From: Scolanthus callimorphus
Lineage: Eukaryota; Cnidaria; Anthozoa; Actiniaria; Edwardsiidae
DNA length: 64,000 bases
Reading direction: 5' to 3'
NCBI GenBank assembly: GCA_033964015.1
Contig: CM066916.1
Span: forward strand, 29,963,404 to 30,027,403
Part shown: positions 32,409-45,285 of the stretch, one piece after another
Numbering within the stretch: position 1 is the first letter of the stretch
Layout: each line of letters begins with the position of its first letter
The notes under the pieces: model-generated
The model's database searches: none
Told to the model about the DNA's origin: nothing
Seen by the model: only the letters and a program-made list of their open reading frames with translations
Translations under genes and position numbers: made by a program

Positions 32409-32629
32409 ATGACGTCACATGCAAACCAAAAATTGGCATTCCGGGCTTGTGGTATTTTGGATTTTGCTTGGAAGTCACATGGCTGACAACGTTGATACAT
32501 TGATCATAGTTTTGTGTGCTGTTGGCGAAGATGACCAAGATGACCAAGATGGATATTGTGTTGTTGATAAAGTCTATATATTAATACCATAAGCCAAATC
32601 GTGTCCGCACTCGCTCCGCTTAGCCCTGA

Positions 32630-33190
32630 AGCTGTGCCGCCAAACGAAGTTCACAGACCTGAAGGAAAGGTGGAAATCTCGACAGTGGGCGTGTTTTTGT
32701 TGGAAAAGATTCATCTTGGGCTAAGTTCTAATTCAAGCGATTTCTTAAGTGAGGGACAAAGCCGCCATCGCGGCCATGTTTGATATCTACCACAGAAACT
32801 AAAAAAGAACTCAGTTCGCACAGCCGAAAGCACCATAAGACATCCAGACCTAGATGGTTCTGTTACAGATTACATACAGGAATGTGCAGGGATAATTCTA
32901 ATTCGAAAGCTTTGAGCTGAGAAAAATTTTCATTAAAGCTTGAACAAACGTACACACTACCTTGCTTCCCCCAGAGTGCACGCTCAGTCATGCTAAGTCG
33001 AAATGACACCTTACATTAGCAAAGCGATGAATAACATTCTCTAAGTATAAATCCTTATGCTGTATCGCAACACAAAGGACACAATCCCGAAGAGAAGGAG
33101 GAAATCCCTCAAGTGTGCATATTTTTGTTGGAAAAGATTCACTTTGGGCTAAGTTCTAATTCAAGCGATTTTTTAAGCAAGGGACAAAGC
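32630..33190. repeat. Direct duplication of a 130-bp block
   Basis: GTTGGAAAAGATTCATCTTG and GGGCTAAGTTCTAATTCAAG at about 32640-32765 recur at about 33062-33190 (GTTGGAAAAGATTCACTTTG). No gene is visible in 31.7-34.3 kb. Confidence 0.7.
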
Positions 33191-34337
33191 CGAAAAAAAA
33201 TATCATAAACTAAAAAAAATATTAGAACTTTTTACTTGACTGTTTCTTCTCTCCCCTAACTGAGATATGATAAACATGCAAACACTTCCGAAGTCAAATG
33301 GGTTTTATGTAATAGGCTTAATTGCATTTTCAATTTTCGCGGGGTCTTTGACCGATTTGAGAGATGGACTCGCACGTGATTTTGTTGCACCAAAATCAGG
33401 GAGACAAGTGCAAAAAAAAAAAAAAAACTTTTGGGCTCACTTCATTTATTTCGGCATGGTTGGACGGTGTACTCATGCTGATGGGAGGTTATTAGTAATG
33501 TTAGTAGTCTTAATGTAAATCGAGCAGTTTATGTAAGGGGGAACTCAGGGAGATCATGACCTCCCTCCCCCCTATCCATATGGCCATTGTGTTTTTTTTC
33601 TTTTCCTTTTTTTAAACAGAGAACACTTTTAAGTAAAAACAAATTTCCCCATTACACTCCGTGAATTTTTCACGGCATCAGCTAGTTACTTTATAATTTG
33701 ACAAAATCTATCAAGCTTGATTTTTTTTATTTGTTTGATGCAGTGGTTAAAAAATTACATCACCTCCTTTGTGGTTTAGTGTGCCATAGTGAATTTGTGC
33801 TGGGAGATTATTGATGAAATCATGCAGCTCAGGGTGAGGATTTTGACCAAGATTTGAAACAGTATTTTGGCCCAATGGTAGGGAATATTCTGCAAAATAA
33901 TTTAAAATGTCAAATCCCCATCCCTTGCCGCACCTCTCCCACAGCAGCTTAACATTGATTGGTGTATAAACAGCTTTTAAACTTTCTGAACAAATAGTGT
34001 AAAAACAGAATGTAACAAGATGCCAACCTTTGACCTTCAAAATGCAGGAGAGGGAGGGTTTAGACATATGTGACACTCTTTACGAAAACATAGCTAAATG
34101 ATTTTAGCGTTGTGAGCAAACTGCATTTCAGTGCATTGTGGAACATACAGAATGCATTATAGAACGTTCGCGTATCGTTGGCTATCGTTCACAAAGCATT
34201 TGAAAGTAATTAGACACCATTACACACCATTCCCTAAGAGTTGGCATTCATTTCAAGAACGTTGGATGGAAAGTGAAGATCGTTGGCATTCATTCCACAA
34301 GTGTTGGATTATAATGATAACAATGATAAAAAAAAAA

Positions 34338-34471
34338 TCCATACCCCCACCATGGAGGGAATGCACTTAAAGACCCCTCTGGAATTTCCAAAGAAAAATA
34401 CAGTATTTGTATGAAAAATAACAGGTATATTGACCCCCACCCCTCTAGTCCCTCCGTGGTGGGGGTATGGA
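34338..34471. mobile_element. Short MITE, 134 bp
   Basis: TCCATACCCCCACCATGGAG and its inverted partner TCCGTGGTGGGGGTATGGA form about 24-bp ends. Confidence 0.7.
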
Positions 34472-35664
34472 ATCTAGAATTGCACAATCCGAGAGTCTCC
34501 TCTACTTAATATTCTTTTTTACAAGTTAAGTCCATTCTAAATGCCCTGCCAGCATCATGTTTGACCAAATAATATAGCTTGGCTTTGGTTTGATGTCAGA
34601 ACAGCAGAGCTTAAGTGTTGCAACACCGAGTCTGAATTGTGACCATGTATGGGAAAACGTATAATTAATGGCTTTCCATTTACTGTAGACAGCCAAAATG
34701 AATGGGTGCCAAACAAGTTTTTGAGCTGTTTGAATAAGTTTTTGGGCCATTCGAACTGATTTTTCTATTGGAAGAAAGAAACACGAAAGAAACATACACA
34801 TACTGTATATTATAAGGAGGCTCAGCCTTTAATTTTTTCTGCCTTGAACCACCAAACTTTGTTTTCCTGCTGTTCAAGTTCACAAACTTGTACTGGTCTG
34901 AGATTCCACATGGTTGCCCTGGAGGGTTTTCAAGAAAGACTTCTGGATGTTTTTATTGTATGACAACGATGTGGAAAGGATTCTCCTACAATAAAATACA
35001 GTAAAATGATAAATCAAGAGTACCACTGATTAAATAAACAGACAATAATAATTACAAAAGATTATATAAGTTCAGATTTAGAGAAAATGTCTGCGTAAAG
35101 TATAGTTTTTACTCCTGGTCAGCGGTATAATGTCTGCCAACGTGAAAGTATAGATTTTACTCCTGGTCAGCGGTATAATGTAGAAATATGGTAAACTGTT
35201 TCCCAGCCTCCTTAACCTATCTTTTGCAATCTTAGGTTTGTGGTTCCACGAGATGAGGATGGGAGCAAAGGACAGGAGGTGGTGAAGTACATTACATAGT
35301 ACAAAAAGGGTGTTAAGGTCCTGTTACAGTCTGATGAAAAGTAGGGAAAGTGGCAGGAGGGTACTATCTTTGAAAAAAAATTTACAGAAAATGGGACACT
35401 CCCCCTAAAAAGTCTTGAACCCTCCATCCTGCTTGTCAAGATTGGAAATCACTATATCCAAATGGTGTTGAAACCAGAAATCTGTATAAATCTTTTATCA
35501 TACTTCGTTTTATTCAAGAAATGAAGAGAACTGTCCTAAAACAGTAATTTGTTAGGGATTAGAGTAAGGATGGAGTTTTGGTTTGTATATGGTTTTTACT
35601 GTATATTCCTTGTTCTATGATAAATTACATAAAATTCCATAAAATTAGTGACCTGACCAGCAAA

Positions 35665-35735
35665 CTCCCTCATAGCCTAGTGGTTAGAGTCTCGGGTTTA
35701 TAATGATGTTGGTCCAGGATCGAATCAGCAATAAT
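35665..35735 (+). repeat. tRNA-like fragment, probably SINE relic
   Basis: CATAGCCTAGTGGTTAGAGT resembles an A box and GGTCCAGGATCGAATC a degenerate B box at tRNA-like spacing. The stems do not pair as in a functional tRNA. Confidence 0.4.
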
Positions 35736-35939
35736 TTTTATAAGCTTTTTTTCTTTGAAGTTTTCTGAAAAATCTAAGTATTTGGGCCCGTTCTGGTTTC
35801 AACCATTGGAATAGTGACTTCCATCAAGATTGCTCAACTAATCATTGTTTTTCTTTTGTTATTTGTGTTGTGTTTACACTAATTTTATAAGAAAAGGTTG
35901 CACAGCACAACTGCCATATACGACATCTCAAAACAGGGA

Positions 35940-36830
35940 ATTTTGATAAAAGTTGATAGCAAGAAATATTTACTTTCATGAAAACATTGTGGGATGTAGC
36001 CTTTAGGAAGCTCATAGCAGTTTTTCATGTCCCCACCCCTTAACTTCAATGGTCTGTATCTCATGTGGAAATGCAAAGAACGGAAAGCCACTTTACAAGT
36101 TAACATGCTATGGATTGTTCTTTGTGTAGACATATGTTTTGCTTACAGTGATGCTTGCATGGTAATGCAATGGCAACCTTTAAAAATTTTTTGCAAAAGT
36201 TGCAAAATTCACCCAGACAAAAAGAAATTTTAGCAAAACTCTCTTAACGCCAAAGACATTAAGCATTAAGACAATAAGCATTACATGGACAAAGTTTGAA
36301 GAAAACGTTAGTGTCATCGCATTTTCGAAATATAGAATTTTCCCCTTAGCCTAGTTGCTTGATTCTCAAACTAGGCCGAGGCATTTTCTTTAAGCACAGA
36401 ATATTTCAGAGCTACTGCTTATTGCCAATCTCAAACAACTAGTCCTGAGTTTTAATTCCTAGAGTTTAAAAAATAATTTTTGTCTAACTCTTGATCACGC
36501 TTTTTCTTCAAACTTTGTCCATGTAATGCTTTTTCTTCAAACTTTGTCCATGTAATGCTTATAGCCTAACGTCTTTGGTGTTATGGTAAGAGGGATTTGG
36601 CGTAATTTCTCATTGTCTGGGGGAATTTTGCAACGTAAAATTTTTGGAGGGTCACCATTATGTTGCCATGGAAGTATAAATGTAAACAAAATGTTGATGC
36701 AAAGAACAATCCATAGCATGTTTACTTGTAAAGTGGCTTTCCGTTCTGTGCATTTCCGCATGAGATACAGACCATTGAAGTTCAAGTGGTGAGGACATGA
36801 AAAACTGCTATGAGCCTCCTTAAAAAGAAG
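35940..36830. repeat. Large inverted repeat, arms about 300 bp
   Basis: The left arm (about 35940-36305) and right arm (about 36500-36830) share, in opposite orientation, TTCTTTGTGTAGACATATG-side and GGCTCATAGCAGTTTTTCAT, CAATGGTCTGTATCTCATG, AAAGCCACTTTACAAGTTAA and CATTACATGGACAAAGTTTG. The final word is doubled on the right. It is probably a foldback element. Confidence 0.7.
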
Positions 36831-36999
36831 ACTGCTTCAATAGCAGTTTTCGGGTTGTTAACCCCCCTGTCTAACATATAATGATTATTGTATTCAAGTT
36901 CAAGTTTGGAAATAAAAGATGCTAGAAACGGATTAAAGTGTTGCTAATTTATTCCAAGTTTAGAATCCCTGTAAGTATCTTTCTGGACAATAAAAAATG

Positions 37000-37290
37000 T
37001 CCCTCAAGGCCCCTCAGACCCCAGCTGTTGATGCTCCTGTCATCACCAGTAGTGTGTCAGCTCACTACACTCAGTACTGAGACTCCTGTACAAGCTCCAA
37101 ACTGCTAATCAGACAGTATCTCCTCAGCTCTCAAATCTACAACTCTAAGACCCCAGGACATCGTCATTCACTTTACTAGGTGTCTCATATGATTGATGTT
37201 GCCATGGTGATAGATACAACTCTATGCAGTACATATTATAAGCCTGATAACACTTCTGTTTTATTAAGGGAACATGCCAGAGATAACAAA
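37000..37290 (+). repeat. Repeat copy with an inverted partner at 39.6-39.9 kb
   Basis: CAAGCTCCAAACTGCTAATC, AGACAGTATCTCCTCAGCT and AGGTGTCTCATATGATTGAT recur in reverse orientation at about 39600-39930 with moderate divergence. Confidence 0.65.
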
Positions 37291-37716
37291 TCATGCCTAC
37301 ATATATGCACCACCCCCTGTGAGATTACTCGCCCCTTTTAAAGCAAAGGCATCCTAACTTCCCCCACAATTAGGGCTGGAATGTCCATGACTCTGCATTA
37401 AATGTTTGCCAAACAATATTTTTTGCACATTTTTCATTATGCTTAGAGTGTTTATGTAGTTACTTTTATAATATATATTTTACTTTTAGATACTTACAGT
37501 ACAGATAAAAAAGTAAAATGCCTTTCTGGGATGCAGATTTAAGATCCAGGGGAGGGGGTAATTGGGAAGAAAATAATCTGAGTTTTGAAAATTTCAGCTT
37601 TTTTAATTCCAATTGTTTTCTACGGTGGACTTCACACAATGACAAAATAAATTACATGAGTTTTAAATTTAAAGTATTTCCATACAGTATATATGTTTAT
37701 TTTTAAGAATATTAAA

Positions 37717-38122
37717 ATACTGCCTGTCAACCATGTTTCAGGTCATTTGGAGTTAGCGACAATGATCAAAATCGGATGTCCAACTTTGCCATAACTCACT
37801 TTTGTTACCGGTAAGCCCAAGATTCTGTATACAAGGAGTTTCTATGACCAAAATCTTAATTTTTTACCCTAAAAGATACCCATCAAGAAATTTCATCAAA
37901 GTAATTCTCTCTTTCTTACAATATTTTTTACCACCATCATGAGACAATCAATCTCCCTCAAATCTTTTTTCAAATCAAGATCACCTCTAAGAAAGAGACC
38001 ACAACCCATGAATTTAACCCGTAAAAGATAATGACAATCATTTTCGACCAAAAAATATGGGAGTCCTCCCCTCCCCCTCCCCGGGCTTGCGTATACTGGA
38101 ATCACTCATTGACAGGCAGTAT
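37717..38122. mobile_element. MITE with ATACTGCCTGTCAA ends, about 406 bp
   Basis: ATACTGCCTGTCAA at the left and TTGACAGGCAGTAT at the right are perfect 14-bp inverted ends. The interior has no coding capacity. The target duplication is unclear. Confidence 0.6.
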
Positions 38123-39020
38123 TATGTTTTATGTGTATTTTAAGTAGTTTCTTCTAAAAAGGAGCAATATAATATTATAATTCTGTAATTTACCACATGG
38201 ACTTTAAGTGGGACTGTGACCACTCTTTAAGCAGCACTTGTTTTAATAATCTTGAGTTTGAGTCTCACTTGTAAATTAATTTATTTCTCTATCAACCAGC
38301 TGATTTCCTGATCTCAAATTAGCCAATCAGAACAATTTTTGTTGCATCGCCAAGCGTTCCAAACAGATTCTACAAAAGTATTGCAATTTAGCATACAAAT
38401 TATTATTCCATCTACTCAGAAAATCTTGCCTTATGTCAAATGAAAACTGCTTTCGACTTATACAATGGTAAAATCTTGTTTTTACTTCCAAAAACTGCAA
38501 AATTTGGGGATCCCTCGCTAGACTTAGGAATTTTTTGTTTTGACAAACAATCCTTTGAGCACCTTGATGCGAGATCAGCTGGAAGGGATATTAAAAAGTC
38601 CAAGAAATACTTATTTCAGTCAGAATTTCAATGCATTCACCAAAGAAGGATGCATGTTCCATTTATCTGATTACCAATTTGAAAGACTTTCATAATTAAA
38701 AAAAATAATTTTAGGGTGTCTCACACCTTGTTTTTTTTTAATTACCCTAAATTCTTTATTGAGAAAAGAATCATATTTTATTTTAACTTATAAATCTATA
38801 TCATATATGTAGTATTATTGATTGTTAGGCCTTTGTCTTATGAACTAATAAAATACGATTAACTTATAGACAGGTAATTTTTATGCTTGAATTTCAATAT
38901 CTGAAGAAACTTAAACATAGAAGTTTAGAAATGAATTATTCAGCCTTTTTAGAATTTTCTAGAAAAGAATTATATATTTTTTATAATATTTTGACAGGTT
39001 CTAACAAATTTATACAATAA

Positions 39021-39243
39021 GCCACTTGCACTAACTGGGTCACATAACCCAAATCCAATACATTCTTAGTAAATTAATCTTGAAAATTCAACTCGCTGCC
39101 ATTTGCGCCAGGTTAGAGGTTTTATGCTGAAACTTCAGTTTCTGGCTAATATCAATTGGTTCTTTGTATTTCTGGAATTGATTTTGACAAAACATCTTGT
39201 TAAGAGGTAGTTTGGGTCACATTACCTAGTTAGTGCAAGTGGC
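39021..39243. mobile_element. MITE with GCCACTTGCACTAACT ends
   Basis: GCCACTTGCACTAACTGGGT on the left and its inverted partner AGTTAGTGCAAGTGGC on the right; TGACCCAAACT / ACCCAAAT words continue inward. Confidence 0.65.
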
Positions 39244-39599
39244 CTATTGGTGCCTTAAATGAGGTATTTTGTATTGTCCAACAGTAAATTCAAGATTGGT
39301 GAAAAGAGTGATTTATGTTAGAGAAAGCTCAATTTTAAAAGCCTGATTTAGTTTTAGGAAAATTTAAGTTTGTTTGTAAAAACAATGAATCCTTTATCCT
39401 TTTCTTTTACTTTACAAGATAAATTTTTTTTTTTATACTAGAATATTTAATCATTTACAGAATGTGCCTTGAATAAAACATCAGCCAAACTAACAGTGAG
39501 TGTTTTAGTAGCAGAGCTTCTCATCCGAGCCCGCCAAGGACTTGGATCATATTAGGATGCCTTACAAGCTTTAAAAGCATTTCGAGTAATAACTCACCC

Positions 39600-39930
39600 A
39601 CTCCTTATATGTAGTTTGATTTGCTATCGCAAGTTGGCATGCTACCTTAATCAGAATGTGTGATCAGTCATGTACAGCATGTTTTTGTACCTACCATCAT
39701 GTCAACATCGATCATGTGAGACACCTGGTAGATGTGAATGGCAATGTCCTGGTGCCTTGGAGTTGTAGCTTTGAAAGCTGATAAGACACTGTCTGATTAG
39801 CAGTTTGGAGCTTGTACAGGAGCCTCAGTACTGAATGTAACAAGCTGGCACACCTACCGTTTTGACGTATGGAGCACCTTCACCAGCTGGGGCCATCAGG
39901 GCCTTGTAGGACTTGATCTTTACAATGCAA
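39600..39930 (-). repeat. Inverted partner of the 37.0-kb repeat
   Basis: On the minus strand it reads GGCCCCAGCTGGTGAAGGTG, GAGCTTGTACAAGCTCC-type words and CCAGGTGTCTCACATGATCG in the same order as 37000-37290. Confidence 0.65.
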
Positions 39931-40189
39931 ATTTTTTACAGTACAAGTTTGGTTATTCACCATTATGAAATTTGCCAAGTTAAGCAGTTGAGCCAGCCTA
40001 CTTCCCATAGTAAACTTTTTGCACGTTATTTTGAATCATTGCTGTTTTCTTTCTAAATTAAAATCAAGCTTTCTATTTTTTCTGGCTCAACTGCTGAACC
40101 CAAAACAAAGTATTGAATGAAAATGAAAAGGCTCTGGCAGCTGAGGCCCAATTTTCTAAAATCAATTCAGTGGTAATTTTGCTGATTGC

Positions 40190-41950
40190 TAGGCAACTGT
40201 GGTGTGGCTGATGATGTGATGGGCTCACAGTGGTGTGGCTGATGGTGTGAAGGGCTCACTGTGGTCTGGCTGATGGTGTGAAGGGCTCATTGGTCTGGCT
40301 GATGGTGTGAAGGGCTCACTGGTCTGGCTGATGGCGTGAAGGGCTCACTGTGGTCTTGCTGATGTTGTGAAGGGCTCACTGTGGTCTGGCTGATCATTGG
40401 GCTCACTTGTGGCCTGGCTGATGGTGCGAAGGGCTCACTGTAGTCTGAAGGGCTCACTAGCCTGAAGGGCTCACTGTGGTCTGGCTGATGGCCTGAAGGG
40501 CTCACTGTAGTCTGGCTGATGGCCTGAAGGGCTCACTGTGGTCTGGCTGATATACTGGAGGGCTCACTATGGTCTGGCTGATGGACTGAGGGGCTCACTA
40601 TGGTCTGGCTGATGGACTGGAGGGCTCACTGTGGTCTGGCTGATGGGCTGGAGGGCTCACTATGGTCTGGCTGATGGACTGAAGGGCTCACTATGGTCTG
40701 CTGATGGACTGAAGGGCTCACTATGGTCTGGCTGATGGACTGGAGGGCTCACTGTGGTCTGGCTGATGGGCTGGAGGGCTCACTATGGTCTGGCTGATGG
40801 ACTGAAGGGCTCACTATGGTCTGGCTGATGGTCTGAAGGGCTCACTGGTCTGGCTGATGGACTGGAGGGCTCACTGTGGTCTGGCTGATGGGCTGGAGGG
40901 CTCACTATGGTCTGGCTGATGGACTGAAGGGCTCACTATGGTCTGGCTGATGGTCTGAAGGGCTCACTGGTCTGGCTGATGGTGTGAAGGGCTCACTGTG
41001 GTCTTGCTGATGTTGTGAAGGGCTCACTGTGGTCTGGCTGATCATTGGGCTCACTTGTGGCCTGGCTGATGGTGCGAAGGGCTCACTGTAGTCTGAAGGG
41101 CTCACTAGCCTGAAGGGCTCACTGTGGTCTGGCTGATGGCCTGAAGGGCTCACTGTAGTCTGGCTGATGGCCTGAAGGGCTCACTGTGGTCTGGCTGATG
41201 GACTGGAGGGCTCACTGTGGTCTGGCGGATGGACTGAGGGGCTCACTATGGTCTGGCTGATGGACTGGAGGGCTCACTGTGGTCTGGCTGATGGACTGAA
41301 GGGCATGCTGTGGTCTGGCTGATGGACTGAAGGGCTCACTATGGTCTGCTGATGGACTGAAGGGCTCACTATGGTCTGGCTGATGGACTGAAGGGCTCAC
41401 TATGGTCTGTCTGATGGTCTGAAGGGCTCACTGGTCTGGCTGATGGTGTGAAGGGCTCACTGTGGTCTGGCTGATGGACTGAAGGGCATGCTGTGGTCTG
41501 GCTGATGGACTGGAGGGCTCACTATGGTCTGCTGATGGACTGAAGGGCTCACTATGGTCTGGCTGATGGACTGGAGGGCTCACTGTGGTCTGGCTGATGG
41601 ACTGAAGGGCTCACTATGGTCTGGCTGATGGTCTGAAGGGCTCACTGGTCTGGCTGATGGTGTGAAGGGCTCACTGTGGTCTGGCTGATGGTGTGAAGGG
41701 CTCACTGTGGTCTGGCCGATGGTGTGAAGGGCTCGCTATGGTCTGGCTGATGGACTGAAGGCTCACTGTGGTCTGGCTGATGGTGCGAAGGGCTCACTGT
41801 GGTCTAGCCAATGGTATGAAGGCTCAATGTGGTCTAGCCAATGGTATGAAGGCTCAATGTGGTCTTGCTGATCTCTGTTAAGTGTTCACCGTGGCCTGGC
41901 TGATATTCTGAAGGGCTCACTGTGGTCTGGCTCATGGACTGAAGGCTCCA
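40190..41950. repeat. 1.75-kb minisatellite, 31-bp unit, with 648-bp higher-order repeat
   Basis: Units of the form GTCTGGCTGATGGACTGAAG GGCTCACTGTG (31 bp, with 28-bp and shorter variants) repeat more than fifty times. A stretch with a distinctive order of variants, including GATCATTGGGCTCACTTG and CTCACTAGCCTGAAGG, occurs at about 40345-40545 and again exactly 648 bp later. On the minus strand the unit has no stop in any frame, giving SPSxHQPDHSEPF / SPSARPQ / ISQTTV peptides. Because 31 is not a multiple of three and variant lengths break the frame, I do not call a gene. Confidence 0.92.
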
Positions 41951-42824
41951 GTTGTCCAAAATGGTGTAATAGCAAGAACATGTGGATGATCTTAAGGTTT
42001 TAGTTTTTTGAGTTTTAAAGACTACCCAGCTGTCTAGAGCCTTTTCTAACAACATGATCTCAATTTCATAAAACAAACTGTTTCTTGGGATGGGTCATTC
42101 CATCTTCACCCTCCCCCTCATATATTATAGAAGAGTTTTTCAGAGGGGGTATAGCAAAATGGCCTTTTCCGAGTGACTCAAACTAAAAAAAGGCTCTTTT
42201 GTAGGTTTTTCCAAGTGGTTGCAATAAAGAAAAGCCTCTTCCGTAGGTATTTCTGAGGGGGTTACTAAAGTAAATGACCTCTTTTGTAGGGGGGGGGGGG
42301 GGGGGGCTAAAAATGGAATGATGAACCTTCCTGGATAGTAACCACAAGTCTACCCTATATTTGCATACATCCAAGACAAACACAAATGTACTGTAACACA
42401 GGTTTATATCTGATATCCCATTCAGATTTGTGGGTATTATCCAGGGAGATTCATGGTCAAGGTTGTTTAGTATCCCTGGTTTGTAGGCAGAAGGCCTTGC
42501 TCTTGATCTTGTGCTGCAGAACTGCCTTGCAAAGTCTTTTGCTTGAGGTGGTGGTGATGATGTAGAACTGCTGAACTTGTCTGGATGGAAGCTGTGATGG
42601 GCTTCCTGGACAGTCACAAAAAATAGACCTCCTAGGTTGAAAACATTGGTTACAGCTACCCTCCCTGGAAACCCCAGTCATCCCTAAAAATGATGGGAAT
42701 ACATCCCTGGAATACACATTGAAATCCACTCTGGAAAACTGAATTTTCAGATTAAAATTTTCTAAATTTGTCTAAAATCTACTGAAATTTTATAATAGAT
42801 ACCCTCCTGTAATTTCAGACATTA

Positions 42825-43345
42825 TCTACAGAGAAGGAGGGGGTGAGGATATTTTTTGTAACTGCCCATCAGGCCCTTGTTGACAGTTGTTTGGCTGGGA
42901 GCTTCTGGATGACTCTTGTCTGGCTGGCGGTCTTGGGAACTGGTGTTGGTCCTTCTGAAGTTACAACAAAAAAGGTGAAGAAAACTCATTAGTGTATAGT
43001 GCACACATAACAACTCTGTGTTGTTGTGAGGACTGGGTGCAAGTCCCAGATGAGTTTACCTTAGTTGTACCTCAGAATGAATGAGAGAAGGAGGGGGTGC
43101 TGATATTTTTGTGACTGCCCATTAGGCCTTTTCAATGACAGATAGTTCACACTTGTTTGGCTGGGAGCTTCTGGATGACTCTTGTCTGGCTGGCGGTCTT
43201 GGGAACTGATGTTGGTCCGTCTGAAGTTACAACAAAGAAAGGTGAAGAAAACTCATTAGTGTATAGAGTGCACACATAACAACTCAGTCTGTGAGGACTG
43301 GGTGCAAATCCCAGATGAGTCTCACTTAGTTGTACCTCAGAATGA
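42825..43345. repeat. Tandem duplication of about 256 bp
   Basis: GAGCTTCTGGATGACTCTTG, TGGCTGGCGGTCTTGGGAAC and GTGAAGAAAACTCATTAGTG occur in the same order at about 42895-43000 and 43155-43270, with CTGGGTGCAAGTCCCAGATG after each. The minus strand of each copy has an acceptor-like TTGTAACTTCAG before an open stretch (RTNTSSQDRQPDKSHPEAPS in the first). A coding role is possible but unsupported. Confidence 0.75.
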
Positions 43346-43960
43346 ATAGAACAGGACATGGCATGCATAGCATGGATCTACTGGTTATTGAAGGTGTGCC
43401 ATTGTTTTGCTGAGGTTCTCATTGGGACGTTCCATGTAAGCTTCATCCTCCAATTTCAATTGTTTTCCCCTGTGGGAAGGTTCAAAATTTTTCTTACCCC
43501 TGTGGAAATTCCAACCTTCCATATGCTAATTAGTGTTTCCATGGTAACGTGTTTGGCTCTAGACGTTATTCCTGGAAAAATAGGTAAAATCTGTGAAATA
43601 TTCCCTAAGTTATGAACGTCTTCGAAACTTCCTGTTTTGTTTGTCAACACAACTCAGAGTATTTAGGCAAAGTATTGTAGCACTTCGCTTATAAGTGAAT
43701 ACGTTTCAGATTTTTCGTATTGGGCAATTCCAGAAAATAAAGGTACCCCCCCACCCCCCCCCCCCCCCACGGGCGGCATTTGGAAATTCCGAAGGGATGG
43801 GGGGGGGGGGGGGTTTAAGAGCTCGGAATTCTGATTGCAAGGGGGGATTTTCGAAGCTGGATTTCTTGTCAAAAGGGGGGGTCTGAAGATGGCCAACTTC
43901 TGAAGGAGTTCGCGTGTTTTTCAGTCTGCTAAAATAGCGTTTTTCAGAAAGAAAATAATA

Positions 43961-44107
43961 AGCAATTATTGGATGAGGTTTTTGTGATTTCCAGAATAAA
44001 CAATGTCGAGACAAGTGGAATCAGGCGAGGCCGTAAGGCCGAGCCTGATTCCACTTGGCGAGATATTGTTTATTCTGGAAATCACAAAAACCGAATTCAA
44101 TAATTGT
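43961..44107. repeat. Long hairpin, about 147 bp, with GAGGCCGTAAGGCCGAG centre
   Basis: Left arm words TTTTTGTGATTTCCAGAATA and GTGGAATCAGGC pair with GCCTGATTCCAC and TATTCTGGAAATCACAAAAA. Same architecture as the hairpins at 12.1 and 24.84 kb. Confidence 0.8.
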
Positions 44108-45285
44108 TTTATTATACATTGATTCAGTGAAAATACTTTTTTCTGTCAAGCAATTTCTTTTACACAAGCGCCTTGTTAAATAGGGGAAACATTCAAGGGC
44201 TGTAGTCCCATGAAACATTGCGCGCGTAGGATCAAGAATCAGCTAGCTGATTCTTCAAGAATCAGCATGCTGATTCTTGGAGACCCTTAAAGTGCGTGAT
44301 TCCCAAGGTAAAGCGCGCGCTTTTAGCCAATCAGAATCGAGATAGTGAGTACAATGTATAATAACGTCATTTCACGCGCGGAAAAACAGTCTTCGCCGCC
44401 ATTCGATAGATAGAGAATGCTTGCCAGATCGTACTTGTCCCTTCTAAGACAGAATCTGCATAATTTTCTACTGATTTCGACTGTTAGTTCAATCACGCAG
44501 CAGGTTCAACTTTGTGCAATCACACATTGAAATTAATATATAGGATGTTGGCGATACGGGATAAGTTGAGCTTGCATGGACGCGCAACTTTCACCAAAAC
44601 CCGCCGCAACTTTCCCTAACATATCTAATGAAATCCCGGATCAACACGGTATAGTTTAATAAACGTTTCTCAAAAATGGTACATGTAATATGCATGTTCA
44701 ATAATATGTTTTTCTTTTACTTCTTCTTAGAGTTTCTATATGGTTTTTTCCTAAGCCTTAAATATTCGAAGATCCGCAAAAAGTAACAACTAGGCTTTCC
44801 AAGCTTGGTCTAGCTCATTCTAATGTATTTTCCTATTGGTTATATTTTGAAAAATTGTTTTAGAAAGCGATTTGAAAATGTGTGTTGCAAGTAAATAGCT
44901 TCCACACTTCATTTGAAATGTCTATTCCCCCATTTCACGATCGAATGGCGAAAGTCTCAAGTTTTTTCCGTGATAATATCATCCGATTCTTTGCCCCTAC
45001 AATTCAAATCTTACAAAATAGCCAGTTAGCTACTAGTTAAACGCGCTAAAAATGTAGAGCTCATATTCAGTGGATGTTGTGAATGCCGGTGGTATTTTTT
45101 CTTCAAATCAAACTTTTATGCTCTGTATTATTATTCTGAAACAAGATTATGCGCTTTTTGTGTTTTCTTTACTTTGCAAATTTAATAAATTCCCGCAACA
45201 ACCCCCGCAACTTTTGCCTTTTTCTCCGTAACGTTTCCCTCTCGCAAATTTTTACTTTTTCTCGCAATAATAAACAAGGTGGTGA

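Noticed and set aside
33747..34076. 109-codon open frame on the - strand with GKGWGFDIL...
   Set aside because: It resembles translated non-coding repeat sequence rather than a known domain and has no splice or start context.
40287..41400. SPSxHQPDHSEPF peptides as a coding gene
   Set aside because: The 31-bp unit shifts frame each repeat and variant lengths break every frame; kept as a minisatellite with a note.
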